Shown here in pieces: positions 45,000-53,638 of a DNA stretch of 64,000 nt. A program made the position numbers and the translations under genes. The notes beneath the pieces were generated by a model, which saw nothing but the letters and a program-made list of their open reading frames with translations, did no database searches and was not told the origin of the DNA. This stretch comes from CAYUNE01 sp964446115 (lineage in GTDB: Bacteria; Desulfobacterota; Desulfobulbia; Desulfobulbales; Desulfobulbaceae): assembly GCA_964446115.1 (NCBI GenBank), contig CAYUNE010000036.1:48183-112182 (forward strand), given 5' to 3'. How positions within the stretch are numbered: position 1 is the stretch's first letter; each line of letters opens with the position of its first letter.

Positions 45000-45063
45000 G
45001 GTCGTGACCCCTCGCAGGGTTCGCAAACCGGGGGTATAATGGACCTCCCGGCTGTAAACGCTT
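45000..45063. repeat. Dispersed intergenic repeat, copy F (short form)
   Basis: ACCCCTCGCAGGGTTCGCAA, then CCGGGGGTATAATGG and CCTCCCGGCTGTAAACGC. It matches copies E2 and H. It lies between the beta-helix gene and the convergent small membrane protein gene and touches the latter's stop. Confidence 0.65.
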
Positions 45064-45364
45064 ATCTGACCACAGCCTGTCCCGTTGCCGCATATTCGTA
45101 AAGGGAAAAGAAAAAACCGATAATGATGCCGAAGGTGAAAAAAATGCGGAAAATAGCCTCCCAGGAGGGCCAGGTTCCTCCGGAGATCCGCTGGAGGAAG
45201 TAGGCAAGGAGGTAGGTAAGCCCTCCCACATAGGGCAGGGTTCTGCCGATCTGCAAAAGGGTTTCCCTGGCCATGATCCCCACATCCGGGCTGTAGCGCA
45301 GATTAAAGAGCAGATAGAAGAATCCGGTAAAATAAAAGGCAAATTTTTCTTTATATGAGTTCAT
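45062..45364 (-). CDS. Small membrane protein of unknown function
   Basis: A 100-aa protein with hydrophobic segments at about 8-22, 46-57 and 70-88. Its ATG (45362-45364) is directly adjacent to the ATG of the plus-strand gene (CATATG), so the two start codons leave no room between them. No ribosome-binding site is visible. Its stop lies at the edge of repeat copy F. No family is recognised. Confidence 0.5.
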   Translation of the reverse strand: MNSYKEKFAFYFTGFFYLLFNLRYSPDVGIMARETLLQIGRTLPYVGGLTYLLAYFLQRISGGTWPSWEAIFRIFFTFGIIIGFFFSLYEYAATGQAVVR

Positions 45365-46474
45365 ATGGCAGCACTGACGACATGGATATTTCCGGATACA
45401 CGTCCCGATCAGGGAGATCTCGTCTCCCTTCTACCCCTTTTTTCCGGGGTTGTCTACCTTTGCCCCGTGGAAAACGATGCCGAAAACACGGCACCGGAGT
45501 GCGCCCCTTTCCTTGCCGAGAATGACAGCGGCTCCGGCCTCTGCCGGCTGCGGACGCCGGTTCCCCTGGGGGAGGATCGCGATCGTTTCATGCGACTGAT
45601 CAACGATCTTGCCGGTCGCCGCGACGACTATGCCGCCCAGCTCGGCCGTCTGACCCTGGCCTCCCTGAGCGCCGGATATACGGGTATGGCGGAGAGCGGC
45701 ACCTCCATCCTGTCCCGGCTGCTCCGATCCCAGGGGCTTACGGACGGCCGGGGGGAAAAAAAGCGCCTCCTGCTCTGGCAGGCCCGGTTGGTCCTGAAAC
45801 TGGGCGAGCTGCTCCGCCGGGAACGTGGCGAACTGCACCGGAAGATGCGAGCGATTAAGCGGCAGGAAGAAAATCTTTTCAGCGAGCTTAAGGAAGATGA
45901 GCCGGAAAACCCCTTTAGCACCACCAGATCGCTGATTTCGGAGACGCCGGAACCCGAGACCGCCCCGGATCTCGAACTCAAGGCCTGGGCCCGCCTCTTT
46001 GCCGCCGGCCCGTCCTCGGGGGAGGAGACGATCCTCACCAGTCACCATGCCGAGGCCGTTACCGGAATGAGCGAGGAATATCGCCTTTTCAGCGGCATCG
46101 CGCCGCAACCGCTGCTCTCCATCTCCCTGCCAGGAAGAAACAGTCGGGTCGACGCCGGCGAATACCTCAGACAGCGGGAACGATTTGTCAGTGAAAACAA
46201 ATCATTGATTGAAGCGCTGCACAAGAGGATAACGACAGCCGCTCCCCGGGATGATGCCGACGGCGGCTGGGAAGAGGAACTGGAAAAATTTTTCCCGGCC
46301 GCCGGGTACGGCCGCTGCCGGCTGTCCCTCAGCCGCTGTGGGGGTATCTCCGCCGCAGCGCTGCTCCTGAGAAGCTTCGGCCGCGACGGCGACGACCGGA
46401 TCCTTTCGGGTCAAGGGGAAGCGACGGAAAACAGGTCCGGCACCACCATTCTCGGCCTACTTGAGGATGACTGA
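45365..46474 (+). CDS. Hypothetical 369-aa soluble protein
   Basis: No family is recognised. Charged and helical, with a Lys/Arg/Glu-rich helix around 140-190 (LLRRERGELHRKMRAIKRQEENLF) likely to form a coiled coil, and no membrane segment. The frame is well supported by length and GC3 pattern. The ATG abuts the start of the divergent membrane protein, without a clear ribosome-binding site; the true start may be internal. Confidence 0.6.
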   Translation: MAALTTWIFPDTRPDQGDLVSLLPLFSGVVYLCPVENDAENTAPECAPFLAENDSGSGLCRLRTPVPLGEDRDRFMRLINDLAGRRDDYAAQLGRLTLASLSAGYTGMAESGTSILSRLLRSQGLTDGRGEKKRLLLWQARLVLKLGELLRRERGELHRKMRAIKRQEENLFSELKEDEPENPFSTTRSLISETPEPETAPDLELKAWARLFAAGPSSGEETILTSHHAEAVTGMSEEYRLFSGIAPQPLLSISLPGRNSRVDAGEYLRQRERFVSENKSLIEALHKRITTAAPRDDADGGWEEELEKFFPAAGYGRCRLSLSRCGGISAAALLLRSFGRDGDDRILSGQGEATENRSGTTILGLLEDD

Positions 46475-46500
46475 AAAAAAGACGGTCCTGGAACCGCCCT

Positions 46501-46986
46501 TCACGCACTACGCTGTTTTTCCGCCCGGCGATAGGGGTTGATGGTCAGCACCGGACAGCTGCTGGTCTTGACGACCTTGTCGGCCACGGAGCCGAACAGG
46601 ATACGCTCCAGGCCCTTGTATCCATGGGTTCCCATGATGATCAGGTCTGCCCCGATCTTGTCGCTGTAGGCGAGAATCTCCTCTCCCACGTCACCGATAA
46701 GCACCTCGCTGACGCATTTTTTCACCCCCTTGTCGGCGCAGAGCGGGCCATTTTCCTGCATGAACCTCTCCATCCGCTCCTCGGCGCTCCTGAAGATATC
46801 CTGTTCGATATTGGGCAGATCCACCGGCGGCACGATAAAACCGCTGTAATCCTCGAAATTCTGCACCACATAGATGAAGTGCACTTCGGCATTAAAGGTG
46901 CCGGCGATATAGGCGGCGCCTTCGGCGATTTTCTGGGCGTTTTCGGAAAAATCCACCGGCACTGCGATAACCTTGATCTCGTTCAT
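46501..46986 (-). CDS. Universal stress protein (UspA family)
   Basis: A 161-aa single Usp domain. It begins IKVIAVPVDFSENAQKIAEGAAYIA and ends with the ATP-binding pattern GTHGYKGLERILFGSVADKVVKTSSCPVL (G-2x-G-9x-G-S/T), so it probably binds ATP. The ATG at 46986 has AGGGAGA seven bases upstream; the longer frame upstream has none. Isolated gene between the hypothetical protein and repeat copy G. Confidence 0.9.
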   Translation of the reverse strand: MNEIKVIAVPVDFSENAQKIAEGAAYIAGTFNAEVHFIYVVQNFEDYSGFIVPPVDLPNIEQDIFRSAEERMERFMQENGPLCADKGVKKCVSEVLIGDVGEEILAYSDKIGADLIIMGTHGYKGLERILFGSVADKVVKTSSCPVLTINPYRRAEKQRSA

Positions 46987-47375
46987 CCCGCATCTCCCTG
47001 ATGTAATGGTTATGTGCATTGTCCTTACCGACAGAATACCGGTTTTTTGTTGTTGGGACAATCACTTTCAGCGGAATTGCTCTCAACCGCGGCAGCTTCA
47101 CCCAGGCTCCCGCTGCGGCTGTTGATCCGCAGCCCCGGTGATCCGTGATCGTTGACGGGTACAATATCAGGTAATCGATCACAGGGTATGCAACCCCGCG
47201 GACATACCCGCCTGTCATGCCGGTGAACGGTTGCCCGTCATCCCGGCGGGCGCAGTCAACTTCTTCAATTATACTCCATTGATAAACAGGTTGACCATAT
47301 GGATCTTCCTGAATATAGTAGTTGGATTTCAGACGATTTCATGACCGGCGCCCTGCGTCCCCTTTTCTCCTACCA
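46987..47375. other. Intergenic region with repeat copy G
   Basis: This is a gap of 389 bases between the divergent stress-protein and radical SAM genes. It contains a repeat head at 47170-47216. The frame of the radical SAM gene is open upstream to 47322, but the family's conserved start lies at 47376 or 47388. Promoters are not evident. Confidence 0.4.
47170..47216. repeat. Dispersed intergenic repeat, copy G (head only)
   Basis: GGTAATCGATCACAGGGTA is followed by TGCAACCCCGCGGACATA. This matches the head of copies A and B; the palindromic part is absent. Confidence 0.55.
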
Positions 47376-48455
47376 ATGCGATATCCCATGGAATTTGAAC
47401 CAAAGTGGATTGCCTGGGAAATAACCAGACGCTGCAATCTCAAGTGCGTGCACTGCAGATCCTCGTCCGAGCTCAAGGTCCGGGAGCATCCTGATTTCTC
47501 CTTTGACGAGGCCAGGCGGATACTTGACGACATCCACTCCTTTGCCGATCCCGTAGTGGTTCTCTCCGGCGGTGAACCGCTGTTACGGAGTGATGTCTTC
47601 GATATCGCCGAATACGGCGGCCGCCTGGGTATGCGCATCTGTCTTGCCACCAACGGCACTCTGGTGACTCCTGAAATCTGCCGACAAATCAAGGAAGTGG
47701 ATATCAAAATGGTTTCCCTGAGCCTGGACGGGGCCTCGGCGGCGGTTCACGACAACTTCCGCAACCAGCCCGGAGCGTTCGACGGCACCATGAACGCAAT
47801 CCGGCTGTTCAACGAACATGACATTCCCTTTCTGGTGAACTCATCCTTTACCAGGCGCAACCGCGACGAGATAAAAAAAATACACCGGCTGGTCAAGGAA
47901 CTGGGAGCCACGGCCTGGTATCTGTTTATGATCGTCCCCACCGGCCGCGGCGAAGAGATTATGGAAGAACTCATTCCGGAGGATGTTTACGAAGATATCC
48001 TCAACTGGCATTATGACATGGAAAAAGAGGATCAGGGCGGTATGCTGGTCCGTCCCACCTGCGCGCCGCAATATTACCGCATTGTTCTCCAGCGGGCCAA
48101 AGAGGACGGCAGCCGTTTCAAACGCCGCTCCCTGAAATTTTCCACCGGCGGCTCCAAGGGCTGCCTTGCCGCTCAACTCATCTGCCTGATCGACGTGGAC
48201 GGCAACGTCCTGCCCTGCAGTTACTTTCCCAAGAGTGGGGGCAACATCCGCCGACACTCTTTCAGGAAAATCTGGGAGGAATCGGAACTCTTCAGGGAGT
48301 TGCGCGATTTCAAGGGATACAAGGATAACTGCGGCCGCTGCGAATATGTCAATGTCTGCGGCGGTTGCCGTGCAAGGGCCTACGCCATGACCGGCGACTA
48401 CCTGGCCCAGGAGCCCTTTTGCAGTTATCAGCCCATCCGGGGTCGTGTTGCCTGA
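47376..48455 (+). CDS. ahbD: Radical SAM/SPASM protein, AhbD-like (haem b synthase type)
   Basis: A 359-aa protein. The radical SAM cluster motif is CNLKCVHC (Cys20, 24, 27), followed by VVLSGGEPLLRSDVF. The C-terminal SPASM part carries CGRCEYVNVCGGCRARAYAMTGDYL, a pattern shared with AhbC/AhbD/NirJ proteins; AhbD decarboxylates Fe-coproporphyrin III to haem b in the siroheme-dependent route. AhbD versus AhbC or another haem-linked SPASM protein cannot be settled by eye. It lies directly before hemE, an enzyme of the other haem route. The start is uncertain: ATG 47376 or 47388, neither with a ribosome-binding site. Confidence 0.72.
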   Translation: MRYPMEFEPKWIAWEITRRCNLKCVHCRSSSELKVREHPDFSFDEARRILDDIHSFADPVVVLSGGEPLLRSDVFDIAEYGGRLGMRICLATNGTLVTPEICRQIKEVDIKMVSLSLDGASAAVHDNFRNQPGAFDGTMNAIRLFNEHDIPFLVNSSFTRRNRDEIKKIHRLVKELGATAWYLFMIVPTGRGEEIMEELIPEDVYEDILNWHYDMEKEDQGGMLVRPTCAPQYYRIVLQRAKEDGSRFKRRSLKFSTGGSKGCLAAQLICLIDVDGNVLPCSYFPKSGGNIRRHSFRKIWEESELFRELRDFKGYKDNCGRCEYVNVCGGCRARAYAMTGDYLAQEPFCSYQPIRGRVA

Positions 48456-48559
48456 ATACGGTCGACCGGCGAGGTTGACGCAGCTTGCCTGACAGGTTGC
48501 GGAAAAGCGAACAGAGATACACAGACGGCGAGACATTATAATTCAACGGGTACAATTCC

Positions 48560-49582
48560 ATGAACGACACTTTTCTCAAAGCATGCCGAGGTGAACAAAC
48601 CGATTACACTCCCATCTGGATCATGCGGCAGGCAGGCCGGTATCTGCCGGAATACCAGGCCGTGCGCGGCAAAACCACCTTCCTGGAGCTGTGCAAAAAC
48701 CCGGAACTCGCCGCCGAGGTCACCCTGCAGCCCGTTGACATCTTCGGCATGGATGCCGCCATCCTTTTTTCCGACATTCTCATCCCCATGGAGGCCATGG
48801 GCCTGAAACTTGAATTTCATGAGGGACAGGGGCCGGTCTTCCCCACTCCCATCCGTGACCGTCGCGGCGTCGATAACCTGATTATCCCGGATCCGGACGA
48901 AAGCATGGACTTTGTCATGGAAACCATCCGAATCCTGCGCCGTGAACTCAAGGTTCCCCTCATCGGCTTTTCCGGCGCTCCCTTCACCCTGGCCACTTAT
49001 CTCATCGAAGGCGGTTCTTCCAAGGTTTTCTTCGAGACCAAGAAGATGATGTACCAGGAACCGGATCTCTACCATGCCCTGCTGCATAAACTCACCCGCT
49101 GCACCAGCCTTTATCTGCAGGCCCAGGCCCGGGCAGGAGCCCAGGCCCTGCAGATCTTCGATTCCTGGGCCGGAGTACTGGCCCCCTGCGACTATGATGA
49201 ATTCGCCCTGCCCTATGTTCGGGGAATTATCAATGACCTGCGCGACATCACGGATGTGCCCATCATCTACTTCGCCAACAACGGCGCCACCCTGCTTGAC
49301 CTCACCACCACGGTGGGGGCGGATGTCCTGGGGCTTGACTGGCGCATCAACATCAGGGAGGCGGTGGGCCGGGTGGGCAACCATGCCATCCAGGGAAATC
49401 TCGATCCCTGCGCCCTGTTGCTGCCCAAACATGACCTGGAAATGCGGATCGCCCGGCTGCTCTTCGGCGCCTCCGAGGCGCTTGGCTATATCTTCAACCT
49501 CGGCCACGGAATCCTGCCGCAGATTCCGCCGGACAAGGTTAAGATCGTTGTCGACGCGGTGCACGAACTGAGCGCGGCGTAA
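48560..49582 (+). CDS. hemE: Uroporphyrinogen decarboxylase
   Basis: A 340-aa TIM-barrel enzyme removing the four acetate carboxyls of uroporphyrinogen III to give coproporphyrinogen III. All signatures are present: WIMRQAGRYLPEY, the substrate Asp in FSDILIP, GFSGAPFTLATYL, AIQGNLDPCALL and FNLGHGILPQIPP. Length is normal. It follows the AhbD-like gene by 104 bases and is followed by the HD gene after 28 bases. No other classical-route haem genes are in the window. Confidence 0.97.
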   Translation: MNDTFLKACRGEQTDYTPIWIMRQAGRYLPEYQAVRGKTTFLELCKNPELAAEVTLQPVDIFGMDAAILFSDILIPMEAMGLKLEFHEGQGPVFPTPIRDRRGVDNLIIPDPDESMDFVMETIRILRRELKVPLIGFSGAPFTLATYLIEGGSSKVFFETKKMMYQEPDLYHALLHKLTRCTSLYLQAQARAGAQALQIFDSWAGVLAPCDYDEFALPYVRGIINDLRDITDVPIIYFANNGATLLDLTTTVGADVLGLDWRINIREAVGRVGNHAIQGNLDPCALLLPKHDLEMRIARLLFGASEALGYIFNLGHGILPQIPPDKVKIVVDAVHELSAA

Positions 49583-49610
49583 GAATCGACTGCATTTCCC
49601 GGACCGACCC

Positions 49611-50252
49611 ATGAGCACAACAGTGCCGGATACCACCACCTGCCTGCGGCTCATGGAGCAGTATGGAATGCTGCCGCATATCAGAAAGCATTCCATCGTG
49701 GTTGCCCGGGTGGCCGAATTTCTGGTCGATCACCTGCCTGCGGCCGCCTTGCCCTCTACCCCGGTGCAACGGCGGCAACACCATGACTTGGTGATTGCCG
49801 GCGCCCTGCTCCATGACATTGCCAAGACCCTGTGCCTGGACAACAGCTGCGATCACGCCCGGCGGGGAGCGGAAATCTGCACCGAACTCGGCTTTCCGGA
49901 AATCGCCCGCATCGTCGAAGAGCACGTTATCCTCAAGCAGCACGAACCGCACCGCTATGCCCGGGGCATCTTTACCGCGCGCGAAATTGTCTACTATGCC
50001 GATAAACGGGTGCGCCACGACGAAATCGTCACCCTCCGGGAGCGACTTGACTATATCATCGGCCATTACGGTCGCAACGATCCATACCTGGAGCAACTCA
50101 TCCACAGCAATTTCAACAGGTGTCTGGTCCTGGAAGAACACCTGTTCTCTCACCTGGATTTTCCGGCACACAGCCTGCCGGAGAAGATGCAATCCCATAC
50201 CACAGCCCTGGCAAAACTCTCCCGGGACATTGCCGCGGCAAAGATTACGTAG
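49611..50252 (+). CDS. HD/HDIG-domain phosphohydrolase
   Basis: A 213-aa protein with the HD-domain metal ligands: His in RKHSIVVARVAEF (about 27), the HD pair in ALLHDIAKTL (about 68-69) and a later Asp in YYADKRVRHDE (about 129). Small HDIG proteins hydrolyse phosphate esters or nucleotides. It sits between hemE and an MBL-fold gene with short gaps (28 and 23 bases), likely one operon. Substrate unknown. Confidence 0.85.
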   Translation: MSTTVPDTTTCLRLMEQYGMLPHIRKHSIVVARVAEFLVDHLPAAALPSTPVQRRQHHDLVIAGALLHDIAKTLCLDNSCDHARRGAEICTELGFPEIARIVEEHVILKQHEPHRYARGIFTAREIVYYADKRVRHDEIVTLRERLDYIIGHYGRNDPYLEQLIHSNFNRCLVLEEHLFSHLDFPAHSLPEKMQSHTTALAKLSRDIAAAKIT

Positions 50253-50275
50253 CCCATCGATTTACAGAAACAGCA

Positions 50276-51028
50276 ATGGAACTTATTTTTCTCGGTGTCG
50301 GCGAAGCCTGCGACAGTTCACACGGCAATACCTCCCTGGCCGTGCGCACAGCCGACGATACCGCAATCCTGCTTGACTGCGGCTTCACCGTTCCCCATCG
50401 TTATTTCCACTTCCACCACAATGCCGACGAACTGGACATTGTCTGGATTTCCCATTTCCACGGCGATCACTTCTGCGGCCTGCCCCTGCTGCTGTTGCGG
50501 TTTTTCGAGATGGGCCGCAGCAAACCCTTGATCTTTCTCGGCCACACCGAGCTGAAAGAAAAAATTCCCGCTGTCATGGAAACAGCCTATCCCGGGTTCT
50601 TCGCAAAACTCACCTTCCCCCTTAAATACAGGATCATGACACCGGAAAAGCCCCTGCGGATCAATAACCTGACCCTGGAGGCCGCCGCAACCGATCACTC
50701 CCGGTATAATCTCAGCCTCGGAATCGACGATGGCCGGCATCGTCTCTTCTACAGCGGCGATGGCCGCCCCACGGCGGCGACAGAAAAACTGGCCGCCGGC
50801 TGCGACCTCGTGGTCCACGAGGCCTTTCAGGTGGAAAGCGGCGTTGCCGGACACGGCTCCGTCCAGGGATGCCTCGATTTCGCCGCGTCCACCGGAGCGG
50901 CCCGGCTTGCCCTGGTCCATATCGAACGACACACCAGAAAAAATCAGCTTTCCCGTATCCACGCACTCATGGCCGCAGCGCCCATTCCCGTCCTCCTGCC
51001 GGAGGAGGACTTCACCCTTGTACTTTGA
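50276..51028 (+). CDS. MBL-fold metal hydrolase (RNase Z-like)
   Basis: A 250-aa metallo-beta-lactamase-fold protein. It starts MELIFLGVGEACDSSHGNTS, has the metal-binding HFHGDHFCGL (about 62-71), a later Asp in LFYSGDGRP and His in LVVHEAF and VHIERHT. This set matches the RNase Z/ElaC-like branch, but the tRNA-specific exosite is not evident, so it is probably a general phosphodiesterase-type hydrolase. The ATG at 50276 is chosen over an upstream frame that overlaps the HD gene by 133 bases. Confidence 0.85.
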   Translation: MELIFLGVGEACDSSHGNTSLAVRTADDTAILLDCGFTVPHRYFHFHHNADELDIVWISHFHGDHFCGLPLLLLRFFEMGRSKPLIFLGHTELKEKIPAVMETAYPGFFAKLTFPLKYRIMTPEKPLRINNLTLEAAATDHSRYNLSLGIDDGRHRLFYSGDGRPTAATEKLAAGCDLVVHEAFQVESGVAGHGSVQGCLDFAASTGAARLALVHIERHTRKNQLSRIHALMAAAPIPVLLPEEDFTLVL

Positions 51029-51081
51029 CCCGCCCTCAATTCCTGCTCTTGCCGCTACGCGCTTGGCCGGAACCCTTGAAT

Positions 51082-51106
51082 AAAAAAAGGCCGCCGAAGC
51101 GGCCTT
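51082..51106 (-). terminator. Rho-independent terminator of the GSIII gene
   Basis: An 8-bp perfect stem (AAGGCCGC / GCGGCCTT) with a CGAA loop is followed on the minus strand by seven T. It lies 30 bases after the glutamine synthetase stop. Confidence 0.8.
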
Positions 51107-51135
51107 GTTGCAACAGAGAGTACGGGAAAAAAGAG

Positions 51136-53316
51136 TTACTTGATAAACAGCATCTCCTGGTAGGTGGGCAGCGGCCAGAATTCATCGGCAACTTCCGTCT
51201 CCAGGGCGTCCGCATATTCACGAACCTCGTCCATCAGTGCCCGGATCTCCTTGGCGCAGAACTGCATATGTTCCTCCACGGATCCGAAATCATCCCGGGC
51301 CATGGCTTCCTTGAGCCGATCAACCGCATCCATCATTCCCTTGATATTGGCGGCAATGGATTTGGCCAGGGCGGTGTCGAATTCGACTCCCAGCTCGGCG
51401 GCGGCGGAAGCGGCCATGGAGAGCTCGGAGAGATACTGGGCAGCCGCCGGATAGATTGTCTTGGTGGCCATGCTGACCACAAGCTTTGATTCAACCGCGA
51501 TCTTGAGAATATAAATTTCGGAGCTGACCTCAAAACGGCTTTCCAGCTCCAAGGGTGTCATCACCCCGGTGTTCTCGAAAAGACGCACAATGGCCTCATC
51601 CTTGAGAGCGGGCAGGGCATCGGCGGTGGTGGGAATATTTTTCAGGCCCCGAACTTCAACGGCTTCGCGGTGCCACTCTTCCGAATAGTTGTCGCCGCCG
51701 AAGACCACGGCGCCATGCTCGGCCATCAGTTTCTTGAGGACCTTGATCACACCGGCGCGGATGGCGGCATTGCTCTTGCCCTCGATGGCGCTATCCAGTT
51801 CATCGGCGATCCAGTTGAGGGAATCCGCCAACATGGTGTTCATGGCCATCAGTGCCCCGGAAACGGATTGCTCGGAGCCCACGGCGCGGAACTCGAAACG
51901 GTTTCCGGTAAAGGCAAAGGGCGAGGTGCGGTTACGATCACCGGCATCCTTGGGGAAGGGAATAATCTGCGAAAGTCCCAGATCCATCAAGCCGCTTTCA
52001 TCAATGCCGTCCAGCTCTCCCTTGGCGATCTGATCGAAGATCCCCTCGATCAGGGAACCGAGATAGACGGAGAGAATCGCGGGCGGAGCTTCATTGGCAC
52101 CCAGGCGGTGATCATTGCCGGCGGAGGCAACCACGGCCCGGAGCAAGGGGCCGTACAGATGCACGCCGCGAATAACCGCCCCGCAGAAGAGCAGGAAGAT
52201 GAGATTTTCATTGGGCTTGTCGCCGGGATCCATGAGGTTGCCCTGGGTTGCATTACCCACGGACCAGTTGACATGCTTGCCGGAGCCGTTGATACCGGCA
52301 AAGGGCTTCTCATGGAGCAGGCAGACAAATCCGTGGCGTTTGGCCGTACTCTTGAGAACCGTCATCAGCATCTGCTGGTGATCGGCGCCCACGTTGGCGG
52401 ATTCAAAATAGGGAGCGATCTCGAACTGGGCGGGTGCCACCTCGTTGTGGCGGGTCTTGGCCGGAATGCCCAGTCGGTAGAGTTTCTCCTCAACCTCCTG
52501 CATGAAGGCCAGCACCCGGTCGGCAATGGCGCCAAAGTAGTGATCGTCGAACTCCTGTCCCTTTGCGGGCGGTGCGCCGAAAAGGGTACGACCGGCCAGC
52601 AGCAGATCAGGACGCAGGTTGGCGAAGTTGGCATCCACCAGAAAATATTCCTGCTCGGGACCGCAGCTGGAATTGACCGGGGCGATATTCTTTTCACCCA
52701 GCTTGCGCAGAACCCGGTTCGCCGCCTTGTTCATGGCTGCATTGGAACGCAACAGCGGCACCTTCTGGTCCATGGATTCTCCGGTCCAGGAAATGAAGAC
52801 ACTGGGGATGCAGAGCGTGGCGCCGTTGCGGGTCTTGAGAATATAGGCGGGACTGGTGGGATCCCATGCCGTATAGCCGCGGGCCGCATTGGTCTGACGG
52901 ATACCGCCGTTGGGAAAAGAGGAGCCGTCCGGCTCGCCCTTGATGAGCAGTTTGCCGTTGAACTCGGTGATGGCCCGGCCGTTGGGCTCGGTGAGGATAA
53001 AACCGTCATGTTTCTCGGCGGTAAAGCCGGTGAGAGGATAGAAGATGTGTGAAAAGTAGTCGGCTCCCCTGGAGATGGCCCAGTCTTTCATGGCGGCGGC
53101 AACACTGTCGGCGACCAGAGGATCCAGCGGCGCACCGTTCTCCATGGTATTTTTCATGGCCTTGTACGCACTTTTGGACAGCGCCTCTTCCATCTTGGCC
53201 AGGGTAAAGACATCGCTGGCCCAGATCTTGTCCAGGGTCTTCCGCTTGTTCACCGGGGTTGCCTCACGGTTGGTAATCTGAAATATCGCCTGGCTGCGAT
53301 TCTCACTTCCACTCAT
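51136..53316 (-). CDS. glnN: Glutamine synthetase type III (GlnN)
   Basis: A 726-aa GSIII, much longer than the GSI type (about 470). The characteristic GSIII N-terminal region (about 50-180, with AAMKDWAISRGADYFSHIFYPLTG) is present, as are the catalytic blocks GPEQEYFLVD, NEVAPAQFEIAP, and INGSGKHVNWSVGN. It assimilates ammonium into glutamine with ATP. AAAGGAG lies just before the ATG. It is downstream of glnD with a 322-base gap and in the same orientation as amtB-glnK-glnD, so it belongs to the nitrogen cluster but probably has its own promoter. Confidence 0.95.
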   Translation of the reverse strand: MSGSENRSQAIFQITNREATPVNKRKTLDKIWASDVFTLAKMEEALSKSAYKAMKNTMENGAPLDPLVADSVAAAMKDWAISRGADYFSHIFYPLTGFTAEKHDGFILTEPNGRAITEFNGKLLIKGEPDGSSFPNGGIRQTNAARGYTAWDPTSPAYILKTRNGATLCIPSVFISWTGESMDQKVPLLRSNAAMNKAANRVLRKLGEKNIAPVNSSCGPEQEYFLVDANFANLRPDLLLAGRTLFGAPPAKGQEFDDHYFGAIADRVLAFMQEVEEKLYRLGIPAKTRHNEVAPAQFEIAPYFESANVGADHQQMLMTVLKSTAKRHGFVCLLHEKPFAGINGSGKHVNWSVGNATQGNLMDPGDKPNENLIFLLFCGAVIRGVHLYGPLLRAVVASAGNDHRLGANEAPPAILSVYLGSLIEGIFDQIAKGELDGIDESGLMDLGLSQIIPFPKDAGDRNRTSPFAFTGNRFEFRAVGSEQSVSGALMAMNTMLADSLNWIADELDSAIEGKSNAAIRAGVIKVLKKLMAEHGAVVFGGDNYSEEWHREAVEVRGLKNIPTTADALPALKDEAIVRLFENTGVMTPLELESRFEVSSEIYILKIAVESKLVVSMATKTIYPAAAQYLSELSMAASAAAELGVEFDTALAKSIAANIKGMMDAVDRLKEAMARDDFGSVEEHMQFCAKEIRALMDEVREYADALETEVADEFWPLPTYQEMLFIK

Positions 53317-53638
53317 TGTACACTCCTTTTCTTTGGTTGCTGGTTCCTGAGGGGATGATCAAAAGCACTGTGCCGCTTTATGCGACGACGCCGTCTTCCA
53401 ATCTTCTCATTCAACTTTTTTCATTCTCACAAGGAATCCTTGAAAAAAAGACAACTTTTCAGGGCGCCCTTGATCATAAGCCGCTAACCCGGCTGAAACA
53501 CAGGGGAAGCTGGCCCCGACTTTGCGGATTACGCCCGGGCACAAACGTCGAAAATTACAGAAGGGGCAGACGGAAGTCAAGGTTTTTTCGGCTAAACCGG
53601 CCAGGCATAATCGCCCGGGTCCAAACCGATTGCCGGGT
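53317..53638. other. Intergenic region upstream of glnN
   Basis: This 322-base region presumably contains the glnN promoter on the minus strand. A partial sigma-54-like block (CGGCAC-N5-TTTTG) lacks the required GC at -12 and is not called. No small gene is credible. Confidence 0.4.

Noticed and set aside
53361..53390. Possible sigma-54 promoter in front of glnN
   Set aside because: CGGCAC-N5-TTTTG lacks the GC at -12 that sigma-54 requires.
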